From contig NC_079882.1 in the NCBI RefSeq assembly GCF_029227915.1, positions 6,448,001-6,512,000 on the forward strand: DNA of 64,000 bases. Reading direction: 5' to 3'. Below are positions 46,978-60,700 of the stretch, piece after piece; within the stretch, counting starts at the first letter, position 1; each line of letters starts with the position of its first letter. The notes beneath the pieces are model-generated. The model did not search any database. It saw nothing but the letters and a program-made list of their open reading frames with translations, and was not told the origin of the DNA. The position numbers were made by a program, and so were the translations under genes. This DNA comes from Hydractinia symbiolongicarpus. Lineage: Eukaryota > Cnidaria > Hydrozoa > Anthoathecata > Hydractiniidae.

Positions 46978-48035
46978 ATGGAGTATGATCCACAAAGTGA
47001 GCCAGGTACTGATGAACAAAGTACAGGTGCGACAGGTTGGCGAAAATGGATTCACTTTGGTTGGATAAAAACTCCGTTGGGAATTCTAAAAATTGCAGAA
47101 TTTGTTGTTGTGCTGTTGGGTTTAATTATCATGTCTACTGTGAGCGAAACTGAAACAATTAGTTCAATTGAGTTCTTTATCTTTGTTCTCACAACAACCT
47201 GGATTTTCATTTTGATTACTATTATATTGCATATATTGAATTTGTACCATCGTCTTCCTGCAATTGTCACTAGTAATATTGTTATGCTTGTTTGCTGTGG
47301 TAAGTTTTAAGTTATTCTGCAAAGCGTGTTCTTTGTTTTTGTTTCTTGCTAACATTTTGAAGGTCTTTTTTGACCTTTATATCTGTGTAAGATGGTAGAA
47401 GGAACAGCTTTATGCATTAAAAATGAAATGCAATCTTTTTCTGCCTCAGGCAGTTTAACACCCTATATCCACTGCTGCATTATTTAATAACTGGGATATT
47501 TCTCTAACCTTGTTTGATTGAAAGTTGTCTTTATGTTATTTATTCTAGATAGTTTTCATTTATGTAAAAATGGTGAAATGACTAGCACATTAGCTTCGCA
47601 AGTGTTGCAAAGATGATGGATCGATAGTCCAGTTAAAATCCCAGTCGATTCATCATCTTTGCAGCACTTGGGAAGCTAATGTGCAGGTTTACTTACTAAT
47701 ATATTTCACATACCATTGTTTCTAAAGACTACTTCTGAGCTGAATACTTCTGGAAAAACAATGTAAATTTTTTAAACCTGGAAATACAAAGTTAATATAT
47801 TATCTATTCAGGTGTGGGATCTATCTTCTTAATGATTTGTTCTGGTGTTGTCATGGGAAAACATTCTGAACACAATGCTGTTATGAGTGCTGGCTCGTTT
47901 GGTTTAATCGCAATGTTTTTTTTCATCTTTGAAGCAGTATATTACTTGATACAGCTCAGACGAAATGGTGCTGTACCTGGTAGAGCTTCGACGGAACAAA
48001 AATTCGACAACAATCCTCAAGCATTACCTTATTAA
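46978..48035 (+). CDS. four-helix MARVEL-domain membrane protein (CMTM/plasmolipin-like)
   Basis: Two exons, 46978-47299 and 47812-48035, join in phase to 181 residues. Four hydrophobic helices are visible: about residues 39-57 (IAEFVVVLLGLIIMS), 66-90 (FFIFVLTTTWIFILITIIL), 97-123 (spanning the splice junction, VMLVCCGVGSIFLMI) and 138-158 (LIAMFFFIFEAVYYLI). Short polar tails face the cytoplasm at both ends. The helix 1 start (TPLGILKIAEF) and the spacing fit the MARVEL domain of CMTM, plasmolipin and MAL proteins, which work in membrane apposition and vesicle traffic. The N-terminus MEYDPQSEPG is acidic. The exact subfamily cannot be told. The gene reads toward the PARPBP-like gene 0.7 kb downstream on the same strand. 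Confidence 0.85.
47585..47686. repeat. long hairpin in MARVEL gene intron
   Basis: The left arm GCACATTAGCTTCGCAAGTG continues as TTGCAAAGATGATG. The right arm holds CATCATCTTTGCAGCACTTG then GGAAGCTAATGTGC. The arms are nearly perfect over about 37 bases with a loop of about 25. It is probably a small MITE. Confidence 0.85.
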
Positions 48036-48747
48036 ATGTAAATTGTGATATGAATAAATCCAGTATTTTTATAAAATATGTTTATAAAATCTGTACAGAT
48101 TCTTTCTTTCTAGTCACATGTTTACCCTAAACATTGTAAAGCCCACATGTATAGTATGACGGAATAGTTTTGAAATATGACTAAATAAGATATGCATGTT
48201 GGTTTTTATTGTTTATGACCATTTTGTTCTGTAGCCATAATTTAGTAACAAGTGGAGGACTAGGTAAAATGACACATACAACACCAAAAATAATGCAATT
48301 TATATAAGTACTTAAAAATAATGATGGGTGTGTAAAGAAGAAATTGCTTCACTAAATCAAGTAAAGAATACATATGTACCTTTTTCATGTGTTTTGTTTG
48401 GTATTTTGCAATGAGGTATGTCGTATCTTTTTGGACCAAGTATAATCGGTATAATTTTACATTTGGGTTTCCATAGGTGCTAATATAACCTTGGATGTTA
48501 GTAACCGTCTGTAGATGAAATGTAACAGTCAGTATTGTTAAATAAGATTTAGATACTGTAAGATTTTCTTAGATGATATTTGCAATTTAGATAATATCTA
48601 AAGATTTTAATTTTTGTGAAATTATAATTATTTTCATAAATATGATAAAAGCTGCATTTATTATTAATTAAATGTTTTCACTTCATTGGTAAAATTTAAG
48701 ATATAAATTTTCAATTCTTTTTTTTTTTGAGCAGACAAGGTGTAAAT

Positions 48748-51700
48748 ATGACTCAAACTAACCATCAAAAGTTACAAACATATCGCAAGGTGTTCACCGG
48801 AGCTTTAATTAAACATCGAAGTACATATCTGTCTGATGTGGACCAAATTGCAGCCATACAACTCTCGCTTCTCTTACTACAAAAATCAGTAAGTTGATTG
48901 CTATTAGAAAGAACTGTCTTTTTTTCTCATTAATGCTTGTTTAATATTTAACAAAATATTAATGTTCTGTGAAACTTGTCTGCAAAGAATTGTTTTTAAA
49001 CTTCTAGCAGCATTTTGCCATTGTGTTGCACCATATCATATCTGTTTGTTATTTTTATTTTTTGCAATGTATTTTTTCCTCTAGATTTACAAAGATGTAC
49101 TATCACCAGAAAAACTCTTTTCACTACAGAAGAAAATATCACAAAGAAAGTATAGACAGGCTGGATTATCAATGGTAACAACAGAATATTCACCGATGCC
49201 ACTAGAAATGTTTACATTCAATGATATTTTTGAAGCTTATACAGATTTTACGAAACAATGCAATATGTTAGACAAGACAGATGTTGATATTTATTTAAGA
49301 AACTTGAAGGAAGAAAACTGTACTTCTTTACCTGTTCAAAAGGTAATATAATGTTTTACTATATGACTTGTTAACACAATTTATAATCAAATCACTTTTT
49401 TGGATATAAAAAGCATCTGTTTAATTTATTGTTCACTACTGTGTAACTGATAATCTATCCATTACCCTGTTATTGCACTATCAAAATATTAGTGGAATGG
49501 CAATGTAATTTATAGATTATTACCCCCCAAATTTTCGTGTTTGCTGTTTGTGTATTGGGTTAAACTATGCTTCCTTGTATGGTTCTCTTACAACATAACA
49601 TTTATATTATTACAAGTTGGAATGCAGTAAGCTGTCCTTGTGTGTAAAGAAAAGAAAAAAGTAAAGTTCTAAGATGGGAAATACAGATAAAGAGTCAAAA
49701 AAGTAAACAATTTAACGTTTAAATTTATTTTTATGTTTTTTTAGGCTGGCGAATTTTTGCCTACGTCAGAAGTCATTGGTATGAATTTTATATACATGTT
49801 TTGTATTCCAAATTATGCATTTTTAAACATATAAATACACTCACTGTTTAATGCGAAATAAAATATAGTGTGCCACTGTTTTTATAAGCACAATGCTTGT
49901 AAGCATATACAAGGTTCTGCCTGATCAAAGTTTTTAAAACACATAATTGTTTTAGTTTTTATATTTTGCAAATAGCATACTTCAGCCCTCAAATTCGAAT
50001 TATAGTTAGACACATTAAGGCTGAGCTTTGAAACCATACACTTATGAAAAAACCTGTAATGCTATTTGTTTTTGAATGGGTTAGTAAGTCGAGAAATATT
50101 TATAACATGATCCAAAGCTTACTGGAAAAACCAGGAAACTTGAATCAAGAAAACCAGAAAGATTAAAGTTAAGGAAAATTTTGGAAGGTCTTCTATCTTT
50201 CTGTCGAAAATTTTCATTATTGATTTGTACCATTTTTTTTTATTCCGAAATCACTTATAAGTTTCGCCTGGTTGTATAGTGCTATCATTAAAATATTGAC
50301 TTTCGAGAAAAATAAACAATTTATACAAAAAAATACATTATTTTTAGCAAAGTCAAACTTAGCTTTTTAAGAAACTCAACTGCAAACCCGAAAGCAATCT
50401 ACCACCAGATTTTTTCTAAAGAAATTACAACTGCCTGGTGGGCTAAACTCCCCAACCCCTTCTCCCAATCCGAATACAGCTACTAATACAGTAATAACCG
50501 ATTACCCCGTGCTGTACCGCAAAATATCGCCCGAGGTCTAAGTGCCGACAGAGCTTGTGAGGTCGGTGTAATGACTGAGGGCGATATTTTCGGTACAGCC
50601 CGGGGTTTTCAGTTATTATTGTTTTTGTTAACCGTCTAAGTTAAATAAAAATAAAAAATAAGAATTTCGTTTTAACGTTCTTATAATAATATAATTCACT
50701 AGCACTACCTTCGTTAACACTCGAGGTCGAAATTCGAATCAGTCCTGTCTAAAAACAAATTTCTTTGCAGAATTCGAAAGTTCCTAAAGAATAAATGTTT
50801 GTAAACAAAACATTACAATGTTCGGCACTTATAGAAAAATGTGAAAAGTTGAATGTTCAACTAAAATTCAGCGAATATGGAAGTAAATTTTTTAACTAGC
50901 TAGCTAGCCAAGAATAACATGGGCTTGAACGAGTTTATATTGACTGAGTAATCAAAAAGCTGAAGAAATGAGTCTTAAAATGAGAGGAGAGGAAAAAATG
51001 TTATAATTCCGTCGCCCTGTATTTAGTATTTTTGATAAAACTGGAATCAGATCATCGTTTTTATGGACAATGTAGCTAGTTAACTAGCCATGTTGAAGAA
51101 GCATCCAGGCAGAATGTTGCTGAATCTGGTTATTTTAACTGTTAAACTTGAAATTGTTGTTGTTTCTATCCTACAATACATTTATCGTATCGATAAATGT
51201 ATTGTATGAGTTAGATATATAATCATTTCCAATGCTTCTTAAAACTTGTTTTTCGTGCTTGTTTACATTTTAAGCTACTATTTTTCTTGACGACGGGCAA
51301 TACCGCTCCATATCGGCCCGTCGTCAAGAGCGCTAAGCCAATCAGAGTGCCTAAAAATCCGTATTGCACGCTTGCAAAATCCAGACGGTTAACAACAGGC
51401 ATTAATAGTTCTGTCTCCATGATTTTTTAACCATGCCACAATTTGCAGTACCCTCTATGGCTTTTCCTATTTTGAAGCAAATGCATTTAAAAACACTCGT
51501 AAAACATTATTTAGGGAAACAAAACATGCATTTTGCCTGTTTTGTTTCTTTGTGAGAGTACAAAAAATAAGTATATATAGGCGACTTTCGCACAAATTTA
51601 ATTCAGTGTGATCCAGCAAAGTATTGCTGACATTACTTTACTCGTCAGCAAAATGATAGAAATGTTAATAACAGGAGACTCTTGGAGTTTTTTTCTATAT

Positions 51701-54700
51701 GTGGTAAACATGAGATAATTCTGCATTTGGCGCCATATTTAGTCACACACAGGGCTATTTATGGTTGGGAAATGTGTAAAACATAGACCTTCTATATGAG
51801 TGGTAACGTGATCGAATTTTAGTAGGCCATTTAACCAAATTAAAATTACTAAAATAAGAACAAGTTCGGTTAAACCTGCTTAAATGCTGGTTTTTAAAAT
51901 TTTATAAAAAAGCAATAATGTCATCGGTGAACGTGACTGCATGCAAGGATACCTTCGTGTACGTCTCTTATTGAGGGGCCTAAATATGAATTTATACATT
52001 TTTAATTTAAAACCCTATGTAAACTTTAATCTATTTTTAATCTGTAATCCATTATGTTCTAAATATCGATCAAAGGTCGTTGACTTTATTGTTTTGTGAA
52101 GATATAGTGCAAACAAAAGCTAAGGAATTGGATTTATTGATGATTTAAATAAATAAGAAAGTCAATAGGAGAACCTACTGATAACTGAGAAATACTTTCG
52201 TTGTTGATTTTGTTTGTTATTACTTCTTATGTGATAGTTTTTTGATTTTTTAGGTATTCCATGCCAATCACCAGCTATTCCTGCTCAGGTAACTTACAAT
52301 TATGTGGAAATAAAAGAAGGCCGTTTCTTGATTTCAGAAAAGAATTATAAAAGGAATGGACATCATGATACAAAAATTACCATCAAAGATAGCACAATGA
52401 AAAGATTTAGACTCTTTGCACGTGCTCTAGTGATTATCCTTCCTAATCCCCTTCCCATAATCCGTTATACGTTACGGTAACGTTTCCACAGCAACTATCG
52501 GAATAGATCTTATTTACCATGGTTGCACAGCAACGTGGAGTTTAATAAAATCATTGGGAAGAACTGTTTTGATTGCAATGCTCCCATTTGCGTCAATGGA
52601 TAGTGATAAGTGTGTTTGTTGTAATCTTCTTATTCATTCTTGTTTGTACAGAAAGTCGCCTCGATTAATTTGAGATGCAATAGCTTGATAAAAGAATATT
52701 TTAATGACTTGATGATTGTAATACGACGCGTAGTTATTAGGTAATTCTAAAAAAAATCTAGATTGTGAGAGGAAAGTAATTAACGAGCACACGTGGTGGA
52801 GCTACAGTCAAAATTAGGACCATCATACTGCCTCATTAGTTATCCAGGATAGAGATTAATGTCTGTGCATGTTTTGCGTTAGATATCTCTGTTAATTCCG
52901 TAATTCCATTCTCCTGTTAAGTCCATCTTAATAATCAAACTTCTATGTAATAATAGACGTATTTTGTGTGTTCAAAACGGCTGCGCATAGCTTATTCCGA
53001 ATCCCTGCAGAGTAATTTAGACGGAACGACTAGCCATTTATGACTGACACTCCACGTGGCAAGATCACTAGGAAGTATTTTGATGAATTGAACCTCGTAT
53101 TTTCAAAACCCATCAAGGCTTCCAATCTTGCTAAAAAAGCTGGCAAAGGATCTATTCTTACTATGCCTGGGAAAAATTAAAAATTAATTTCTTAACTGAA
53201 CAGTTGGAAAATATTATTTCAAGGTTCATTGTTTTGTTAAAACACCAATTGATACTAAATGACGCATAAAATTGAATGAAACATAAAAAGTTGTGTTTAT
53301 ATTTGTCTATTTGTAGTGAGTTTGATTTTTCAGTTCTTTTAAAACTATCCAATAATCAATATGTTTACTTGAAATGTAGACATTTGTTTAGTCAGTAATT
53401 TGCATCAGATTACTTTTATAAACTACAAGTTTAAATATTTCGAATCACACGGTTGTGAAGGAAAGACGTAGATCGCAAGAAACTTTTTGTGAGCAAACAT
53501 GGGTCCGACGGAATGATACCTATGAAATGTCACTGCAAATAGACACAGGGATCATAAGTTATGGGTTTGTCACCCGTAAAATTTAAGAGGCCTAGAACAA
53601 AAAAAACTAATACCATCTTTGCGTTTAAAAATTCCGAAGTTAATAATGATTGATTTACTTTGCAATAACTCGGCCAAAAAACAATTTTGGTCGTTTAGGG
53701 CAGGAAACTAATACCTTTTCCAATAAGAACGTTGAAAAAAAGAAAATTGAAATAGTGGCAGCCCTGCAAGACATATTTTTAGTGTGAGTGTCAACTTACG
53801 GTTTAATTTAGTCTCCTTTTTTAACTGGAAACGTGTATAAGGTCAGATAAAAATAGTGACTTTTCTCCTCGTGACGTTTCACCAGTCTTTCATTAGTAAA
53901 AACTACTTTGACCTATCTATTTTTTCAGCTGCACCTTCAAAGAATCGTTGTGGGGTATTTTCAGTTAATTGTAAATACACGCGATGAGATTGCACTGGCT
54001 CGTGTCATTGACGCGCCGACACGTGGTGTTGACCATAGAGCTTTCACAGAAATCCGCAAATTGTCGCACACCAAAGGAATGCCGATGTATCAGGTAAATT
54101 GCGTGTTTAAAATAATTGCATTCGTCACGTGATGAAGTCCTTGATTTGGTCGACCGCATCTACCGCATTCGCGCATGCGCAATTAATAAGAATGTTTATA
54201 TTGGTGTAAAAAGCCACAATGGATATTGTTATTTGAGTTTTCAAAATTTTAATATGGTGTAATTAATTAACAGTTATTATCAAAAAGCTTGAGGTATGAA
54301 AAAAACAATTTTAAATTTTTTTTAATCTGTTTTTTTCTTGCGAAATGAAAATAATCAAATTTGATATCTGTTCCATACATTCCATGCTTGCACAAGCAAG
54401 TCTATTTAAAAATTATTTCACAATCTTGTCGCTTCTTGCTAATTACGATTTCACTTCACAATGTCCGTTAAATAAAATGCATCAAGCGCCATTCCGTTAA
54501 ATGAAAAGCATCAAGCGCCATAGTGATAAAAAATACTTTATTTATAATTTCGCTTTTTTTGCCAGATTGGTGTTGGTAAAAAATTTCGTCTTCGTTGCGT
54601 ATTGAACCACTGCTCGTCCGTTTACAGCAGAAAAGAGTGTCAAAATTGGTAATTTTTTAGACCATTTTAACGTGGAAACGTGATTAATCCCAAATTAAAG

Positions 54701-57700
54701 AAAAAACAAAATTATTTCTAAATTTTTAACTCTAAAACTCGAGTTTTTCAAAAACTGTATATGATTTGGCTGTAAATATTGATAATGCTTTCTAGCGTGA
54801 ACGCATAACTCATACTCACAGAAGTGACGTATATTTATATAATCCAACTCAGTTCATAAACTAGTTTCATTGGCCTTTGTTGTCACTGAAGTAGGTTTTC
54901 TAATAGTTGATTCAAAACCAGCTACACAACTGACTGAACCTCCTTGTTCTGATGACAAATTTCGATCGAGTCAAGAAAAAAAAGCAGTAACAATAAAATA
55001 ATGTAAGTTTCCGCTCTAAATGTTACTTAAACGGCATTTTCTTCGTAGGTCGTGTCGTCATTCGTACGTCAAGTCAATCTCGCCGGTAAGGGGTACGCGC
55101 CCAGCGAGGGTCACGTGTTGTTTCAACATAGAACGGTATGGTAAATTTTTGCTTTATATTTTGTGGATCTATTTTTTACTTTGTTTTTTGTTTTGAAACT
55201 GCCATTATTGATGATGCATGTTCAGAGTATTTGTGTTAATACGTTTTGTATTTTCCCTCGTAGATATCCTTGAACCTACCCTTTAAGACCCGTTTCACAA
55301 AAGTTCAATGTAACAATAAATTGAATAAGATTTCGATATAAAAAGCATTTTATCTTGAAACAACTGAAAATATGTTGCAGCTAATAAGAAGGTCAGATAT
55401 TAATTGTCGGCAATTTTTGCCGCCGTAGCGGAAGAATTTCGTCGACGTGCTAAAACACATGTTTTGGAAACCACGCTAGCTCGTGTCATTGGTGCGTGCT
55501 ATTCTTCACATGATAAGATATGCATAGAAATTAACCGCAAAGATTTTATTTTCTCCGAAGGCTATGATTTGTTGTGCTTAACAGAGGAAAGTTGTAAATG
55601 CCTTAATACACATATACTTGCATCGTGCTGTGTTGAAATAATGTTAATAGATGATTCCTAAGAATTGCTGTTTTTATAATAACACCTTCCTTTGAACAAA
55701 CAATTTTCAATTTCGCCCCACATGTTGTATGAGTTCCCTAAATTCGCCAGTTATTCAACCTGCAAAAATTTTAGCTCTCGCCTTCATCTCATGACTACAG
55801 GATTCCACCTTGTTAGTTTCTCTAATGACGTCTTGTTGTTTTTTTTACTCTCTCAGTTTGCGTTTAGGTCGCGTTCTAGTTACAAATTTCCCTAAATATA
55901 TTATTCACGGGTGGTTTATGATTTTCAAAATTTCTCATAAACCCTCTTACTATAAAAAAATATTGTTCAAATAATTCAATAATTACATAGGCATTACAAG
56001 AATTTATGGAGCTAATGGACAAGCTGCAAACGGTAGTTGACGAAGCTGAAAATTTCCTGTGAGTATTTTAATCACAACATTGTTTGCCTGACTGTGAATC
56101 GAGATATTTAAAAGTACACAACGTGTACAATGGCGCGATGAATATTGTTCAGATTTCCAATCTTTTGAAAATGTACGCTTTTATTTTCTTGTTTTATTTA
56201 CATTCATTCAAATTCAAATTCGATTGTGCAACAGATCCGATTTCTGTCTAACGCTACAAAACTGTGTTGAAGTTAACGCAACCAGCTCTTTTTATCGTCT
56301 AATTAGCAGGGAAGGTTTTCTTCTAAGCAATTTTTCCAAATTAGTCGGCACAGTTTCTTTCACCGCGTTGTTTTATTTCTTCGCTAATTTTTTGTTGCAT
56401 CCAAACTATCACTTTTTCCCCGTCTTCATCAAAATGTGGCAGAGGTTTTTCGTTATTTTTTGTGATTCTGTATATGCTTGAAAAGTACCTTTTTTCCTAA
56501 GCTTAAGTGGGGTTATTTTAAAGTTTGTTTCGTCAGCATAGTTACAAAGATGTGTATAGCTCTAAAAAGCGGACAGTTGTAACTAGTGGACTGAGCACTA
56601 ATGACGTTTGCTAATAAGAGCTTCAACTGTAACCACACAACAGAGTTTTTTCTCTCTACAAAATAGTATTGAAGTACGAAGAAAACTATATTTGATTTTG
56701 ATAAATAAAAACCGGAATAGAAAAAGTGGAAGAACTACTTTCATCAATGCAATCAAATTGCTGCAAAGCCTACTTGATTTTCTATACCTCCCCTTTGTTG
56801 ATCTTTCACATTCAAGTTATGTTTACGCGAGGTTTGCTTAAGTATATGTAATCTAAAGTTGTAACATAATATTACATGTCTGCTTTGGTTAGCTGTGAAG
56901 TGCTTTGTGAAGAGTTCGCGATAATAATGAAAATACATGCTCAAGTGCAGTGTTTTTTTGCTGAATTCCATGTCATGACGCATCTTTGCGCGTGATTTGA
57001 CTCACGCAAAACCTTTGCGCGTGATTAGAATCTCACAAAACCTTTGCGCGTGATTTTATTCTCGCAAAACCTTAGCGTGTGATTTGAATATCGCAAATTT
57101 TTACGTATGATTAGAATCTCCCAAAACCTTTGCGCGTAATTAGAATCTCGCAAAACCTTAGCGTGTGATTTAAATATCGCAAATTTTAGCGCGTGATTTG
57201 AATATCGCAAACTGCAACAGAAATAGTAGGCGTTGTTTTAATTTCTATACATTATCGGTAAGCATTTTATTCCGTAAAACTAATATTGGCTTGCACAGAA
57301 TTTAATTTTGTCAACATAGTCACTTCGCCGACTAAATCTTTTATATCACAAATTGCATGAAAAATGTAAACTGCAAATATCCAACAATTGATTGATCGGC
57401 AAAAATAGACGGTAATGTATGTTGGTCTGTATAAAACATTAGTCAAAACGTGCTCGCTTCACCAACCATTTTATTGATACATTCTTAACACACTTCCTTG
57501 TCGGTACAAAAGATGTTACGAAGCATTTTAATTAAAAAAAGGCGTCGACTTAGAAGGTGCGTGAGATTTTTATTTATATTTTTTAGTGCAGCTTTCCAGC
57601 AAATGCTCAAAGTCTTAAAAACTGCTTTCATACGTGCCAAAAATCCAGTTTTCAAATCTAACGTCGTTTCCATGGTGATGCAAGATTTGGCTGGCAAATT

Positions 57701-60700
57701 TAAGGGATATATAAAAGACCTGGAATCACAACAAGAGGTTTATCTTCATGTTTCAGTCAAACATGTAGTGGACCTCATAACACGTGACTTCTTATTTTTC
57801 TCCTTTTTTCAGATCATTTTGGACTTACGCAGTTTTCTTGATTATATGAGCTGTATTACCGGCAACGATATTGGCGTGCACTCTTCTCAACTGTGCGGGG
57901 TGCTTTCCACTCCACACGAAAGTAACATGATCTTTAAGAAAATATCAAGTCTTGCAACACAATTTAAGTAAGTCTGTTTATCTGTGTGTTTGTCTTGCGT
58001 AGATTATCTGTAATTGTAAATATTTGGTTTTATTCCTGGAGACCTTTTTGTTATCTAATTTTTGTAAACATTTAAAAATAGCGCCGACAAGAGAACACTT
58101 TTGCATAAAAGAGAGGACACTGAGATAGTATAAGCAATTCTTCAGAGGCGCTTTCATGGCAGCCATATTGTTTAGCTATTATATCTTGTTTATACTCGAA
58201 TACATTAGTAATAACCCAGCAGACCGATCATTTAAGATAACGAGGTTTTTATATATTGTTAAAGCGTTAACATGTAATCGTGTTAAAGTGGTGAATTAAT
58301 GACTTAATTAATTACTTCATTAAGGCATATTTTTGCACACCGAAATATATCCGCACACTTCTACATACTTTTGCACACCGAAAACAGTTGGATTTTGACC
58401 TGCGGAAGAGAAAAAAGTCGTCCCAACCATCGTAAATAATAAACAGATAAACAAATAAAAAAATATAATAAATAAAAAAAAAAACAATTAGTTCTAATTA
58501 ACTCTTTACAGGAATTTTGTTTGTAAGGTTAAAGCTAACCCCACTTCCTTTATGTCGTAAGGTGAACTGTTTGTTTGTTTTTTTGGCATAGCGATCATCC
58601 ACAAATTGAAAAATAATTGAGAGTTCGCAGCCTTTAGCAAAACGAAATCTGTATGTGTTATTAGAGGATTATTTTTCTCGGTTTTCCTCTTCGCTTGACT
58701 CATTCCTTTAATTTTTTAGGACACCTGAAATTACAGACGAGACTCCTAGGAAGCCCAAAGTGTTGAAAGAGGTATACTATGGAGTTCACTTTCTAAGTTT
58801 TACTTCGCCGCTAACAACCTAATTAACGATATGAAGTTGCCATTAATGACCACTCAAGAGGTCTTATTAATTTTACTTCTCATTAGCTCAGGAACGTGTG
58901 ATGAATGTTGATTATGAGAGGAAAAACAAACCTTTTTTCAAAAAAAAGACGTTTAAAACGTATTTCCGTGATTTGACACTTGTTTTCAATTTGGCAATCA
59001 GGAAAAAAATAGATCTCACTAAGAATTTAATTGGATTTTCTGGGGTCATGTTTATCTTGAACTAACTTCCTGTGATGGGCAGTTAGAATCTTTTGTCAGT
59101 TTTGTCAGGTGTGTCCGTCTAATTTTTTGCGATTCGGCAGAGGGGGTATTCTGTTCTCAAAATCTGGATCACAAAACTTAATCACGATAAACTCGTTCCA
59201 AGACCTTTTCTCTATAATATTCGCTGGAAAAAACAAAAGTCCTGGAAACGAAACTATAATGACATTGCACAACACCCCGCCAGCAATTTTTTGAAAAATT
59301 CCCTTAAAATCCCGTATAAAGTGCATGAAGAAATTCCTCTTACAATTCGTATAAAAAGGTGTTTCTCGTGTTGATTTATATTTGTCATCTGGTTAAGTAA
59401 TTTGTCAAGAAATGTCAAACTTTTTATAGTTAAGCTCGTATCAACGATTCAAAGGAAATAAATATGAAATATATACAGATTGATAACATTTGATATTATT
59501 TTTGTATTTTCGGAAATCTGTTTCTGTAATTTGTGACGTTGTGAAGTGACGAAGTCATGTTGGAAATGTAACACAATGCTGTTTTTGTATGTTACTCAAG
59601 TTGTTTAACCACATCTTAACAGAAATAAATATCTAGAAATCATAAGCTAGAAGTACACAAATTATTAACGGTGGTGCTGTAACTACCTAATGATAAAATC
59701 ACGTACCAAGAGGAATAATTGCAGGTTCATAAAAGGTTCCAATTAGCAAACTTTTAATTTTCACGAATTGTTAGTATTGGAAATTTTTCAGTGTTGAATT
59801 TCGCGAAAGGCCAATTAGGATTAGAAACGAGAATTAAATCAAACAAGAAGCCCTGGGGGCTCTAAGAATTTCCGCTCGCTACCAAAATATTTGATGAAAA
59901 CCTGCTAATTCGTTGTGTTATTGTGCTAAACATTTTGAGGAGGTTTGGTGCATGAACCTCTGAAGATAAATTACACAAGTGACATTATATCTTACAACAA
60001 ACGCAAACAAAACGAAACGTGTCATAATAAACTCACATTTTAAGATAAATTGCTAACAAAAAATACAGCCTAACATTCATGGTAAGTCTTGCGATTGAAA
60101 CGTTTATGGTCTTAAACGGCATTTGGTTGACAAAAAATCAAAATTTTGCTGTGACCATCATTTTCAGCATATTTTTTTTATTAACTGTGCCAATTTTTGT
60201 CGAAAATAAAGCAGTTTTAATTTTTGGTTAAATTTTGTCCCAAAATGACATTTAGGTGACAAAAATCAAACTTTTGTACCATCATCATTTTCAGCATACT
60301 TTATTTGTTAACTGTGCCAGATTTAGCCGAAAATGAAATGGTTTTAATTTTTGGATCAATTTTGGCCTAAAATGGCATTTAGGTGACAAAAATCAAAATT
60401 ATTATGTCACCATTATGTTCAGCATACTTTTTTTGTTAACTGTGCCAAATTTTGTTGAAAACAAATACTAATTTTGTCCTGAAACATCATTTAGATGAGT
60501 TGGGGAGCTTGGGTGCGAAGTTTACATCTGTGACTCCGTCGTGTAATCCCAGGGTCGATTTTTTCTCAAAAAATGCTCCAAAAGAAAAAAACGACTGTTT
60601 TAAAGAATTTCCTACGCCTTCGGGCGCGGAAATTCAACTAGCTAATTAAGTAAGTTGTTAAGTCAATTTTAAACTAGCCTTAGAAATATAGTTCGTAAAT

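Noticed and set aside
55404-55661. Open frame with TTLARVIGA, similar to the conserved LARVIDA of PARPBP exon 5, as a possible duplicate exon.
   Set aside because: Similarity is limited to about seven residues (about 17 of 21 bases). The rest of the frame is unlike the exon and it lacks fitting splice sites.
56983-57212. CRISPR-like array, because of regular 31-base repeats.
   Set aside because: The repeats are directly adjacent without unique spacers, and the context is an animal intron.
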